DNA from: JAFDZO01 sp044226845
GTDB lineage: Bacteria > Bacteroidota > Ignavibacteria > Tepidaquicellales > Tepidaquicellaceae
Reading direction: 5' to 3'
Assembly (NCBI GenBank): GCA_044226845.1
Contig: JBGAGG010000009.1
Coordinates: forward strand, 62,001-126,000
Length of the DNA stretch: 64,000 nucleotides
Positions 25,106 to 33,888 of this stretch are shown in pieces. The position numbers were made by a program, and so were the translations under genes. The first letter of the stretch is position 1, and every line of letters begins with the position of its first letter. The notes beneath the pieces are model-generated. The model made no database searches and was not told where the DNA came from. It was given only the letters and a program-made list of their open reading frames with translations.

Positions 25106-26758
25106 TTACGAAGCTATTTTTTTCTGATTCACCTGAAGCAGTTCTTCAAATATACCCGGTTGGTTTAATCTAATCCATTTCTCGAATGATTTTACCATTT
25201 GTTTAAACTCAACAACATTTAAAATTTCAGCTGTGCAATGTAAAAATGAATATTCGTTGCTGAGATTATAATTTTTTTCTTTGCTTTGAAGATTACTGAA
25301 AAGAACTTTTAGTTCGGGAAGATATTTTATAAAAACTTCGCCTGATTTTTTATACAAACTCTCTTCCATTATTTTCAGACATACCCTTAATAAATCCGGC
25401 ATACCCGTATTGGAATATGAACTTATTTTTTTACCAATTCGTTTCAGCTTATCTATGTAATAATTTGCATTTTCAAAATTACATTTCCTGCCCTTCCAGA
25501 ACTCAATTTCCACCTGAGTTACATACAAAAATGCCAGCTGGTCGTAACTGTAAAATTTACCAAATTTTAGTAAAGCTCCATAGTTAAAATTTTCAAAGGA
25601 ATTCAGAACATATTCATCTACCCTCATTTTTACATCTCCGTTTTCTTCATACCAGAAACGTAAATCTTCAATATACTTATCAGCCTCAAGTGCATACCAT
25701 CTGAATACTGCATCGGCTTTTCTTAGATACAAGAATAATCTATCAACAAGCTCTTCACTTAGAAATTTAAACTTAGCTCCATATCCTTCAAAAGAAACAA
25801 AGCGAAGATAGTGAAAAAGAATATGCATTGTGAAATCGACATCGGTTGGATTTTTAATAGCATAACTATAATATTTTTCAGCTGTCTCTGCATATTCACC
25901 TGCCTTACTGTTATCCTTTAAAAAACTAAGCAGCATCAGTTTAGTATGAAAAACGTTTTTTGCATTCGTAAGCTTTTTTTGAGAAGCAAAATCATAACCT
26001 TCCGTAAAAATTTTATTTGCATGTTCAATCTTTCCTGTTTCATGATAAATATTTCCCGCATAAAAAAGCATTTTTAGATAATACTTATCGTTGTTTATTT
26101 TCTTAGCCAGCTTTGATGCATCTACATAATTTTGCAAAGCAGTTTCGTTACTTTTATCAGAACGGACTAAAAATATTTCAGAAAAAGCGTTACCAATGTT
26201 AACTCTTATTTGTAATAGTTCTTTTTGCACTTTTGTAAAACGAATTTTTTGTAAGCTAAGCGATTTAAGTTTTTTATAAATAATATTAAATCTCAGCTTA
26301 TTCCTTTGCCTGTGATAATATATTAAAAGATACTCATAAATTTCGGAAAGCAAGAGAGCATTTTCTGCATTCAGTTTTTTTGAGCTTGAAATAGTTTTTT
26401 CAACTTTGAAAAGTGTATTCTTCGCTTTTCGCATCATACCAATTTCGACCATTTTTCTCACTTTTACCATAGTAAACTCTAAAGAATCAGTTTTATTATT
26501 TCTGTTATTTTTATCCGTTAATTTTTTTTCAATTTCTTTCCAGTTAAAGTAATATTCTCTTAAAGATTGAAGCAGCCTGCATTTCAGACAAAAATAAGAT
26601 TCTTTGGTAACTCCGATTTTTTTAGCAATAGCTTCTCTATCCCATTTGGGTTTAATTTTCTGTGAAATATATCTTTCAATTATTTCAATGAGTTTTATTC
26701 TCTTTGCAGATTTAGAAGAGTTATTCCATTTTAGCTTATAATAGAACTCTTTTCTCAC
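25106..26758 (-). CDS. Unrecognised helical-repeat protein, 550 residues
   Basis: I do not recognise a named domain. The protein is basic, without signal peptide or membrane segments. The first 85 residues contain a helix-turn-helix-like stretch (AIAKKIGVTKESYFCLKCR). The rest reads as TPR-like alpha-helical repeats (MLFYAGNIYHETGKIEHANKIF). The layout, an HTH-like start followed by a superhelix, would suit a regulatory or peptide-sensing protein, but that is only inference. It is divergent from the structured leader RNA and the Asp-box T9SS gene. Confidence 0.7.
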   Translation of the reverse strand: MRKEFYYKLKWNNSSKSAKRIKLIEIIERYISQKIKPKWDREAIAKKIGVTKESYFCLKCRLLQSLREYYFNWKEIEKKLTDKNNRNNKTDSLEFTMVKVRKMVEIGMMRKAKNTLFKVEKTISSSKKLNAENALLLSEIYEYLLIYYHRQRNKLRFNIIYKKLKSLSLQKIRFTKVQKELLQIRVNIGNAFSEIFLVRSDKSNETALQNYVDASKLAKKINNDKYYLKMLFYAGNIYHETGKIEHANKIFTEGYDFASQKKLTNAKNVFHTKLMLLSFLKDNSKAGEYAETAEKYYSYAIKNPTDVDFTMHILFHYLRFVSFEGYGAKFKFLSEELVDRLFLYLRKADAVFRWYALEADKYIEDLRFWYEENGDVKMRVDEYVLNSFENFNYGALLKFGKFYSYDQLAFLYVTQVEIEFWKGRKCNFENANYYIDKLKRIGKKISSYSNTGMPDLLRVCLKIMEESLYKKSGEVFIKYLPELKVLFSNLQSKEKNYNLSNEYSFLHCTAEILNVVEFKQMVKSFEKWIRLNQPGIFEELLQVNQKKIAS

Positions 26759-26934
26759 ATTATAAGGAATTGCCTTATATTGCAGAATAAAGTTAAAATC
26801 AGCTATTGAATTACTTTTATTATATTGTTTAATCAGAATATATAAGTTTTATATGCAAGAAAAATATATTATTTGATTTAGATTTGCAAGTATAATGGTG
26901 ATATGTTTGTAACAAGTAGTTAAACAAAAAATCA
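26759..26934. other. AT-rich divergent spacer, promoter region
   Basis: These bases separate the 550-residue gene from the structured leader. They are very AT-rich and should hold both promoters, but I cannot place -33/-7 elements with confidence. No ORF or repeat is visible. Confidence 0.3.
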
Positions 26935-27160
26935 GGAGCCAAAAATGATTTTAGAATTCACAAATTATTCCAATCAAGTCAGACAACTTTCCATCTCCCA
27001 TGGAAGCTTCTCAGATAATACTTCCAATAAGTTTGTCCCGGGCGTAATCTTAACGGATAAGCGCAGAGCACGGCTCCGCTCTCGCTGTATCTTAATCATG
27101 AAACGCCCGGAGTATCTTGCTTTAAAGTCTTAGAAAATTTTCGGGCTTATTTTTTTTAAC
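26935..27160 (+). ncRNA. Candidate cis-regulatory leader RNA (attenuator or riboswitch-like)
   Basis: This stretch is richer in G+C than its surroundings and can fold in two incompatible ways. Form 1: stem P1 pairs CCGGGCGT (27038-27045) with ACGCCCGG (27103-27110). It encloses a 13-bp bulged hairpin P2 (27056-27091; GATA-AGCG-c-AGAGC with GCTCT-CGCT-g-TATC). A small hairpin TTCCAT/ATGGAA precedes it (26989-27005). Form 2: GCCCGGAG (27105-27112) pairs with TTTTCGGGC (27138-27146), followed by TTATTTTTTTT, a terminator-like structure. The P1 3' arm is shared, as in transcription attenuation. The downstream gene begins 63 bases later. A 62-codon ORF with an AGGAG site (26945-27133) overlaps it and could be a leader peptide. 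I matched no known riboswitch class. Confidence 0.5.
27105..27158 (+). terminator. Putative intrinsic terminator at the end of the leader RNA
   Basis: GCCCGGAG pairs with the downstream TTTTCGGGC over about eight positions including G-U pairs, with a long loop of about 25 bases, and is followed directly by a U-rich tract (TTATTTTTTTT). The 5' arm is the same segment that closes stem P1, so the two structures exclude each other. The long loop weakens the call. Confidence 0.45.
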
Positions 27161-27222
27161 CCAACGGCTTTGGGTAATGCTAAAAAAATAATTAGAAAAA
27201 TTTCTAAAAGGAGAATATCAAA

Positions 27223-29850
27223 ATGAACAAAACATTTCTACAATTCAGTTTAGCTTTCATACTTGTATTTGCATTAAGTATGAATTCATTTGCGCAGCTA
27301 TCAGCTCCGGAAGTGGAAAGTATCTACGGAGGTCGTATTAACTGTATTTCAACATATGCGAAAACTACAGATACTACCCGTATATTTATTTCCACTGAAA
27401 GCGCAAACTCATTATTCTATGCCGATGTTTACAGCGGAAGCGGCACAACTACATTTAGTGATTTTACGGTAATGCCCGGGCTGAATGCTTCAGCAAACTA
27501 CGGAAGCGCAATTCAAAAAATTGCTGCGGATAGCGCATCAGGTTATATTTTCTTCATTCATCAAACGGGTTTACTTTCTTCGCACCCATCGTCCTCAACT
27601 GTTAATACTGTCTCATCGGGAAATATTAACAGCCTCTTAGTTTATAGGTCTTATATGTTTTTTATTAAAAACTCGACTCAATTTCACTACGGTACAATAA
27701 GTACTTCGGGGGTTTACACAGAAACTGGTTCCGTAACTATTGCTTCATTGTCTAATCCGACAATATGTATAAACAAATCTAACAACAGAATTTATGCATT
27801 CGGAGAAGGCACAGCTCCAAAGCTTTATAAATCATCAACTGATTACAATGCCTTCACAGGCGCAACAACTTTTTCAAGTATATCTTTAGCAACATTATCA
27901 GCCTCCCTGACATGGAAAGCTTTTGGGATAGGTCCGGATGGAAAACTATTTGTCGGGGGGGCTTCATCCGGTAAAAGAGTCGCTAACTCAACTGATGACG
28001 GTACTTCATGGACTACAATAAATACAGGCATAACAGGAACACACGGGCCTAATATTGTATGCGGCGGGACACCTTCAAGTTATTACGTTTATTTTGCTGC
28101 TTGCTATAGTTCCGATATGGGAACGACGTGGGTTAACTTTGGCAATACAGGATTGGAAACACATTCAAACGACGGAACAAATATTGTTGATCCGAATAAA
28201 TCAACACTGGTATATTTAACATCCGATCAGGGAATTGCAGCTTCAACAAATTCCGGCGCTACTATTTTTGAAATTGATAATGGAGTGGAAGCAGTGCAAG
28301 TAAATGATTGTGATATGAACACTTCTAAATCTAATGCCTGGATAGCTTCAAAATCAGGTGTCAGAAAAGTGTACAACTATCAGACAACACCTGTATGGTC
28401 AAATGCAATGTTTCCAAACGGAGACGGCTCGCCATATTACTCAGCAGATATGAATATAAATGACACAAGCACAGCTTATGTAGGCAATGTGCGAGTTTAT
28501 AAAACTACAAATAATGGAAGCACTTGGAACAGAATGTTTACTGCAGAAGATGCGCCTTATAGCTTTGCAAGCTCAAGTGTAGTTGAAGCAATTGAAGTTT
28601 GCCCTTATAACTCCAGTATAGTTTTCGCAGGATACTCTCAATCATCTACAAATAAAGGCGGATTGTTTTACACTACTAATGCAGGAACTAACTGGAGCCA
28701 GATACACATTGAGGCAGGGGCTGACGGCCAGGATGTTGATGTCAACGATATTGTTTTCTCTATCGAAGGAACTGATACAGTTGCATATGTAGGAGTATCG
28801 TACGATCTAAGCTCTCCGCAAGGTGTTGCTCTTTACAGATTAACAAAATCAGGAAATAACTGGACGCCTGCGCAAAATATGGATGGCACACATACAACTG
28901 TAGGTTATCAGATTGTTGCTACAATAATTGATCTAGCTGTTAGTGTTACAGGCGATACTGTGTACGCATGCGGAACAGATGCAGGGGTAAATCACCCTAT
29001 AGCATATTACAAAATAATTTCCGGCACAAATAAATGGTCTGCATTTTCTGTAACAGGATTTCCTATAACACCCGGGATGACCGGCAAAGCGATTACAATC
29101 GGACCGGATTCCGTCTTCGTAGCAGCAGATAATGTTGTTTATTATTTATCCGGAGATTATGCAGCAGGCACATGGCAAACAGGATACACTTATCCAACAG
29201 GAACACAAATAAACATGCTTTACTATGATGAGCTGCTTGTAGGAAGCGGAACCGGACTTTACAGTCAGATGGGTAACGGTGCATTACCAGTTGAATTATC
29301 ATTGTTTAGCTCCTCAGTTTCAGGAAGCAATGTAATATTAAACTGGCGCACTCAGAGCGAACTTAACAATGCCGGATATGATATAGAAAGAAAATCTCCT
29401 TTAACTGAATGGAATAAAGTTGCATTTATAAAGGGAAACGGAACAGCTAATCATGAAATAAGTTATTCCTATACAGATAACAACCTTGCAACAGGAACAT
29501 ATTCATATAGATTAAAGCAAATTGATTACAATGGAACCAGCAAATACTATTATCTCACTAGCGAAGTAATTATTGGTGTTCCGGGAAAATTCAGTTTAGC
29601 ACAGAACTACCCTAATCCATTCAACCCTGTTACAAAAATTAATTTCGAGCTTCCGTTTAATACAAACGTAACACTTGCCGTATTTGATGTTACCGGAAGA
29701 ATGATTGCTGAATTAATTTCAGGGAAGCTTTATACAGCAGGTTACCATGCTATAGAATTTAACGGATCAAATTTATCTTCCGGAGTATACTTCTATAAAT
29801 TGACCACTAACGAAAACAATTCCATCAGAAAGATGGTACTGGTTAAATAA
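27223..29850 (+). CDS. Secreted Asp-box (BNR/Vps10-like) repeat protein with T9SS sorting domain
   Basis: The 875-residue protein starts after a good ribosome-binding site (AAAGGAGAATATCAAA). It has a signal peptide (about 1-24, ending SFAQ). Several Asp-box turns of the S-x-D/N-x-G-x-T-W type occur (STDDGTSWTT, TTNNGSTWNR, TTNAGTNWSQ), consistent with a beta-propeller like photosystem-stability/sortilin repeats. A linker domain (ELSLFSSSVSGSNVILNW, NAGYDIERKS) precedes the sorting domain (NYPNPFNPVTKINF, RKMVLVK). It is probably a surface or extracellular propeller of unknown ligand. The structured leader RNA upstream suggests controlled expression. Confidence 0.88.
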   Translation: MNKTFLQFSLAFILVFALSMNSFAQLSAPEVESIYGGRINCISTYAKTTDTTRIFISTESANSLFYADVYSGSGTTTFSDFTVMPGLNASANYGSAIQKIAADSASGYIFFIHQTGLLSSHPSSSTVNTVSSGNINSLLVYRSYMFFIKNSTQFHYGTISTSGVYTETGSVTIASLSNPTICINKSNNRIYAFGEGTAPKLYKSSTDYNAFTGATTFSSISLATLSASLTWKAFGIGPDGKLFVGGASSGKRVANSTDDGTSWTTINTGITGTHGPNIVCGGTPSSYYVYFAACYSSDMGTTWVNFGNTGLETHSNDGTNIVDPNKSTLVYLTSDQGIAASTNSGATIFEIDNGVEAVQVNDCDMNTSKSNAWIASKSGVRKVYNYQTTPVWSNAMFPNGDGSPYYSADMNINDTSTAYVGNVRVYKTTNNGSTWNRMFTAEDAPYSFASSSVVEAIEVCPYNSSIVFAGYSQSSTNKGGLFYTTNAGTNWSQIHIEAGADGQDVDVNDIVFSIEGTDTVAYVGVSYDLSSPQGVALYRLTKSGNNWTPAQNMDGTHTTVGYQIVATIIDLAVSVTGDTVYACGTDAGVNHPIAYYKIISGTNKWSAFSVTGFPITPGMTGKAITIGPDSVFVAADNVVYYLSGDYAAGTWQTGYTYPTGTQINMLYYDELLVGSGTGLYSQMGNGALPVELSLFSSSVSGSNVILNWRTQSELNNAGYDIERKSPLTEWNKVAFIKGNGTANHEISYSYTDNNLATGTYSYRLKQIDYNGTSKYYYLTSEVIIGVPGKFSLAQNYPNPFNPVTKINFELPFNTNVTLAVFDVTGRMIAELISGKLYTAGYHAIEFNGSNLSSGVYFYKLTTNENNSIRKMVLVK

Positions 29851-29864
29851 TTTATTAATAAACT

Positions 29865-29894
29865 TCTCACGGCTTACTTAAAAAAGCCGTGAGA
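29865..29894 (+). terminator. Terminator hairpin after the Asp-box gene
   Basis: TCTCACGGCTT and AAGCCGTGAGA form a perfect 11-bp stem with an eight-base loop, 14 bases after the stop, followed by TATTTTATAATT. The stem is strong, the U-tract moderate. Confidence 0.85.
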
Positions 29895-29922
29895 TATTTT
29901 ATAATTCTTAATTTAAAAAGTT

Positions 29923-30096
29923 ATGTCAGTAATATTAAATGAGACAAAAGTATATCCCGGATGGGAACTTCCAAAAAATGAAATGGCGGTAGAAGAGAAA
30001 GCACTTCTTATCAGCTTAAAACAAAATTATATTTTCCTGTTAGCAAAATTCAGATCTGTATTGCGGTCTATAACTTCGACAATGCATAGAAAATAA
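29923..30096 (+). CDS. Small ORF of 57 residues, hypothetical
   Basis: An ATG-initiated frame of 57 codons lies between two terminator hairpins. It reads MSVILNETKVYPGW then LPKNEMAVEEKALLI, a hydrophobic KQNYIFLLAKF and a basic end (SITSTMHRK). I do not recognise it. The normal composition and the isolated position between terminators favour a real small gene, but there is no clear ribosome-binding site and it could be chance. Confidence 0.35.
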   Translation: MSVILNETKVYPGWELPKNEMAVEEKALLISLKQNYIFLLAKFRSVLRSITSTMHRK

Positions 30097-30109
30097 TTTT
30101 CCTTTCTCC

Positions 30110-30152
30110 ATGGCGGCTATTATTTTAGGGAGCAGTATAAAATAGCCGCTAT
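30110..30152. terminator. Bidirectional terminator hairpin
   Basis: GCGGCTAT (30113-30120) pairs with ATAGCCGC (30142-30149), and the stem extends inward through AT-rich sequence (TATTTTA / TATAAAA-like). It overlaps the stop codon of the minus-strand SirB1-like gene and could end both that transcript and the small plus-strand ORF. Confidence 0.7.
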
Positions 30153-31015
30153 TCAAAATAGCTCATTATTTTTTTGAGCTGTTCGGTTTTGTGTGTGTCG
30201 CCTGAGCGAGTATAAATATTAACAAGATTGTTCAATGACCTTTTAATAATATCTTTATCATCAGCAATTTTTAAAAATGAGATACTATCAAAGTCTTCTT
30301 TTGTTAATCCAATTCTGCTTAAAAATTTTATTGCCTCACTTTTTGAGATCACTATACCGTTATTGTAGGGATCAATATAAAACTCGTCTCTCTCATCGAC
30401 GTATTTTATAATAAAGTGAGCAGGTAAATTTACTCCGTATGTAGGAAGATTCAGTCTCTTACATATTAGCAGGTACAGAATAGATAAGCTGATAGGTATT
30501 CCTTTCTTCCTGTCCATCACATCATTGAAGAAAGTGTTTTCAGGTTCATAAAAATTTTCCGTATTCCCTTTAAATCCCTGTTGATAAAACAAAAAGTGAT
30601 TTATAATTTTTATTATCTGCAGCGGGTCATCCTGAGGTATCAAAGGATTCAGTTTCATTTTATCGATTGATAAATTCAGCTTTGTACTCATTTCATCAAG
30701 CTCACTTTGATACTTCTTCATATCCATTTCAGGATAACCATAGTTAGCAATAAGAAAAACAGCCTCTTCTAAAATTCCTTCCTTCTTTTCGGACAACTCT
30801 TTGAATTTAGTATCAACCTCATTAAAGTATATTTCGTCTATTATGTTTTTTATTCTCTCATTCAATATAGGATTATCATTGGTCAGGCTCATTAATAATG
30901 CCGGTAAAGCATCATTGCCAATCTCCATAAGTTTACTTTTTACGTGCTGGTATACAAAAGTATCGCTATCATCCAGTAATTTTATAAGATTCTCTGTATT
31001 TTTTATTTCAGTCAT
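30149..31015 (-). CDS. SirB1-like transglutaminase-core protein
   Basis: The 288-residue protein has the SirB1/Tll0287 transglutaminase-core-2 signature: DVMDRKKGIPISLSILYLLICKRL, then LPAHFIIKY and FYIDPYNNG. The N-terminal 90 residues are helical and HEAT-like (LIKLLDDSDTFVYQHVKSKL). In this family the catalytic cysteine is often replaced, and here no Cys is at the expected GIPIS site, so it is probably a non-catalytic binding protein. It lies 6 bases downstream of the MFS gene on the same strand. Confidence 0.88.
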   Translation of the reverse strand: MTEIKNTENLIKLLDDSDTFVYQHVKSKLMEIGNDALPALLMSLTNDNPILNERIKNIIDEIYFNEVDTKFKELSEKKEGILEEAVFLIANYGYPEMDMKKYQSELDEMSTKLNLSIDKMKLNPLIPQDDPLQIIKIINHFLFYQQGFKGNTENFYEPENTFFNDVMDRKKGIPISLSILYLLICKRLNLPTYGVNLPAHFIIKYVDERDEFYIDPYNNGIVISKSEAIKFLSRIGLTKEDFDSISFLKIADDKDIIKRSLNNLVNIYTRSGDTHKTEQLKKIMSYFE

Positions 31016-31021
31016 TCTTTT

Positions 31022-32239
31022 TTAATCTGTAATAATTTTGTTTTCCATTTTAACCTTCCTTATAAGTAACATACCAACGAGGAAAAAAAATCCAACTGAA
31101 AGCACTGCCATTTTCTGTGAACCTGAAAGCCATGAAACAAGTCCGAAGGTTAAAGGTCCAAGCAGAGTTGAAGATTTCTCTAGTAATGCATAAAGGCCAA
31201 AGAAAGTCGTCTTTAAATTATCAGGTGTAAGTTTTGCCATCATAGTTCTTGAAAGGCTCTGTGTAGCTCCTAAAAATGTTCCCGCAAATGCTCCGATAAT
31301 AAAAAACGAATTTTTATCATCAGTAACGAATACCGCTGCAGTTATAAGAGTCCACATTATTATAGTAAATACTAAAGATTTTTTTATTCCGATTTTGTCG
31401 CCGATAAATCCAAACAATAATGAGCCGAGCAAAGCCGTTATTTGAACCACAAGAAAAAATATTGCAAGCTCAGTAATGCTGAATTCCAAAGTTTTCTTTG
31501 CATAAATACCCGAAAAAAATATTATAGTATTTACTGCATCTATGTAAAAGAAATATGAAATTAAAAAATATTTCAGATTACTGAATCTTCCGACTTCTAT
31601 TAGAGCTGCTTTTGTTTTCGAAAACCCATAAGTAAAGTAATTAATTTTTTTCTCTTCTCTTGCAGGTCTTTTTTCTTTCAGGAATAAAAACAACGGGAGT
31701 GAAAAAACAAAAAACATAATTGCGCATACAAGAAACAATAAATTCGGATTATCTTTCAGTGGAAATACTAATCCAACCGAAATCAGCGAGCCTGCATAAC
31801 CGACAGCATATCCTATACCCGAAACTTTATTGTAATATTTTTCTTCTGTAATTTCTTTTATGAAGGCATCATAAAAAGTTAGCCCGGTCTGAAATCCAAT
31901 GTTGGAGAAAATTAAAAGCACTAGGGCGAAAACTATTGTACCCGGACCTGTGAAATACATTAAAGCAGTCGGGACGACTGCAAGAATTGTGAAAAATAAT
32001 AAAAACTTTTTTTTGCTGTTTGAGTAATCTGCCAGCGCGCCGCAAACAGGATTTAATACAGCTGAAAATATCATCGCTATATTTATACCCAGCGACCAGT
32101 AAAAATCACCTATGGGTTTTCCCTCTGCAATCGTGCTTGTAAAATAAATAGCAAAAACGAAGGCAAGAATAATTACAGCGTAAGTCGAATTTGCAAAATC
32201 AAAAAGCGACCAGTAGAAAATTTGTTTTTTATTTTTCAT
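31022..32239 (-). CDS. UMF1/Atg22-type MFS transporter
   Basis: The 405-residue polytopic protein has about twelve hydrophobic helices. The opening YWSLFDFANSTYAV and the block LNPVCGALADYSNSKKKFL are characteristic of UMF1-family (Atg22-like) major-facilitator permeases, often suggested to export amino acids or sugars. The substrate is unknown. The gene begins 42 bases after nusB on the same strand and is followed by the SirB1-like gene after 6 bases. Confidence 0.9.
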   Translation of the reverse strand: MKNKKQIFYWSLFDFANSTYAVIILAFVFAIYFTSTIAEGKPIGDFYWSLGINIAMIFSAVLNPVCGALADYSNSKKKFLLFFTILAVVPTALMYFTGPGTIVFALVLLIFSNIGFQTGLTFYDAFIKEITEEKYYNKVSGIGYAVGYAGSLISVGLVFPLKDNPNLLFLVCAIMFFVFSLPLFLFLKEKRPAREEKKINYFTYGFSKTKAALIEVGRFSNLKYFLISYFFYIDAVNTIIFFSGIYAKKTLEFSITELAIFFLVVQITALLGSLLFGFIGDKIGIKKSLVFTIIMWTLITAAVFVTDDKNSFFIIGAFAGTFLGATQSLSRTMMAKLTPDNLKTTFFGLYALLEKSSTLLGPLTFGLVSWLSGSQKMAVLSVGFFFLVGMLLIRKVKMENKIITD

Positions 32240-32281
32240 TTCTATGGATGAGATGAGTAAAAAATAAAATTACTTCAAGAA

Positions 32282-32755
32282 CTATTTTTTGGCTCCGCCC
32301 TTTTTCTCAAGATTTAACAGCCCGCGTCCTGTCTTATTGAGCTTATCTTCTTTTTTCAGGTCTTCGAGGATTGCATCAAGCACACCGTTAACAAATTTAC
32401 CGCTGCTCTTGGAAGAAAAATCTTTTGCAATCTCAATCGCCTCATTGATTGTAACCTTCGGCGGTATTTCAGGAAAATTCAATAGCTCTGCCACGCCGAT
32501 TTTCAGAATCACTTTATCCAGATAAGCCATTCTTTCCGCTTCCCAGTTCTCAACTTTTTTATCGACTATTTCCTCTATCGTGCTTAGATTATCGAGAATA
32601 TAATGAATAAGGTCCTCAGCAAATTGTTTATTTTCCTTATCCTCTACATCGGATAATAAGTCTTTCATCACCATTTCTATTGGGTCACCGTTCATAGATT
32701 GAGCGTATAAAATCTGCATCACTTTAATTCTGATATGTCTTCGGGTTTGCGGCAT
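32282..32755 (-). CDS. nusB: Transcription antitermination factor NusB
   Basis: The 157-residue protein has the all-helical NusB fold: opening RRHIRIKVMQILYAQ, central EEIVDKKVENWEAERMAYLDKVILKIGVAEL and the closing INEAIEIAKDFSSKSSGKFVNGVLD. NusB binds boxA RNA with S10 during rRNA transcription. A basic C-terminal tail of about 20 residues follows the domain. It heads a minus-strand series with the MFS and SirB1-like genes. Confidence 0.96.
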   Translation of the reverse strand: MPQTRRHIRIKVMQILYAQSMNGDPIEMVMKDLLSDVEDKENKQFAEDLIHYILDNLSTIEEIVDKKVENWEAERMAYLDKVILKIGVAELLNFPEIPPKVTINEAIEIAKDFSSKSSGKFVNGVLDAILEDLKKEDKLNKTGRGLLNLEKKGGAKK

Positions 32756-32801
32756 TTTTTTGTTTTGTATTAAGTAATTATATTATGAATTAAACTATTT
32801 T

Positions 32802-33686
32802 TTAACCTATTCCAAAAAACCAGAACTCAACTAAGGCGAAACTCTCTTTTATGCAGAAAGTTACTCCTCCTTCAGTGGAGAGTGGTGTATCGGATGAAAT
32901 TGCATCTGCGTTTATATTATAGAACGAACATATTTGTTTGCACCTAAATAAATGATAGTTATCGGATATTAATATTATTTTTTTCCAGTTGCGCGATGTA
33001 TATAATAAATTTCTTACATATTGTAACTGTTCAATTGTAGAGTTCGAAGAATTCTCAACAATTAGATTCTTAGGGTCGACTCCGTATTTCACAAGTTCAT
33101 TTTTTGCAACGTCACCTTCTGTCATTTCATTAGGTGAGCCGCCTCCTGTAAGCACAAGTGTCCTAACATTTTTCCTGTCGTAGATTTCGAAACCTTTATT
33201 AATTCTTTCACGAAGTACAGGCGAAGGTCTGTTACCTCCCCATACTGCTGCTCCAAGAATAACACCTGCATCTGCTTTTTTTTCTCCGTCTGCATACTGT
33301 TCAGCATCATCTTTAAAAGTGTAAACTTTGAAGAAGACAATGAGCAAAAGAACCGGTATTAAAAAAAGATTGAGCCATATAGTTCTAAACACATACAGTT
33401 TTTTTAAACGAGATGTGATAATTACTATAGAGCCTGATGTTATTATAAAATTAACCAGCAGGCTGAATGAATATAAAATTATCTTAATATCTTTTTGATA
33501 AAAATAAAAAGTTGCAACAATAAATATGTTGGAAATTATTGAGAGAAAAAAAAGTACGAAGAGTGCGCCAGAATTTAAGGGATATTTCTTAAAAAATAAA
33601 ATTATTTGTATGAGGATGGGAATTCCGAAAAAGAACAAAGAAATTATATTGCCCGTTTTCATTAAATCAAAACTGCGCAGAGGCAT
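32802..33686 (-). CDS. YdcF/ElyC-family membrane protein (DUF218)
   Basis: The 294-residue product has four N-terminal hydrophobic helices. A DUF218 domain follows: VILGAAVWGGNRPSPVLRERI, LVLTGGGSPNEMTEGDVAKNEL, ENSSNSTIEQL and ILISDNYHLFR. Family members include ElyC and SanA, linked to envelope and polysaccharide precursor homeostasis. The open frame continues 34 codons upstream of this ATG without a stop and encodes a further hydrophobic helix (LILAALIISEIVTAVLLTYL). The real start may therefore be a rare ATT near 33779; no ATG, GTG or TTG occurs there. Confidence 0.85.
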   Translation of the reverse strand: MPLRSFDLMKTGNIISLFFFGIPILIQIILFFKKYPLNSGALFVLFFLSIISNIFIVATFYFYQKDIKIILYSFSLLVNFIITSGSIVIITSRLKKLYVFRTIWLNLFLIPVLLLIVFFKVYTFKDDAEQYADGEKKADAGVILGAAVWGGNRPSPVLRERINKGFEIYDRKNVRTLVLTGGGSPNEMTEGDVAKNELVKYGVDPKNLIVENSSNSTIEQLQYVRNLLYTSRNWKKIILISDNYHLFRCKQICSFYNINADAISSDTPLSTEGGVTFCIKESFALVEFWFFGIG

Positions 33687-33888
33687 GTCCTGATTTTTAT
33701 ATCTGAGATATGTTAAGAGAACGGCCGTAACAATTTCACTTATTATCAGTGCGGCTAATATGAGTCTTTTGGATTTAATACGCTCAGTTTAATTAAAGAA
33801 CTTTAACAAATATATAACTTTTAGATTAAATTAAAGTAAACAAAATTGTGGCTTTACAGTTCACTTTATTTTCTGACTATTTAAGATT

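Noticed and set aside
26945..27133. 62-codon ORF with an AGGAG site upstream
   Set aside because: Not listed as a gene because it lies entirely over the strongly structured leader and its composition is set by the stems. It is kept as a possible leader peptide in the leader RNA entry.
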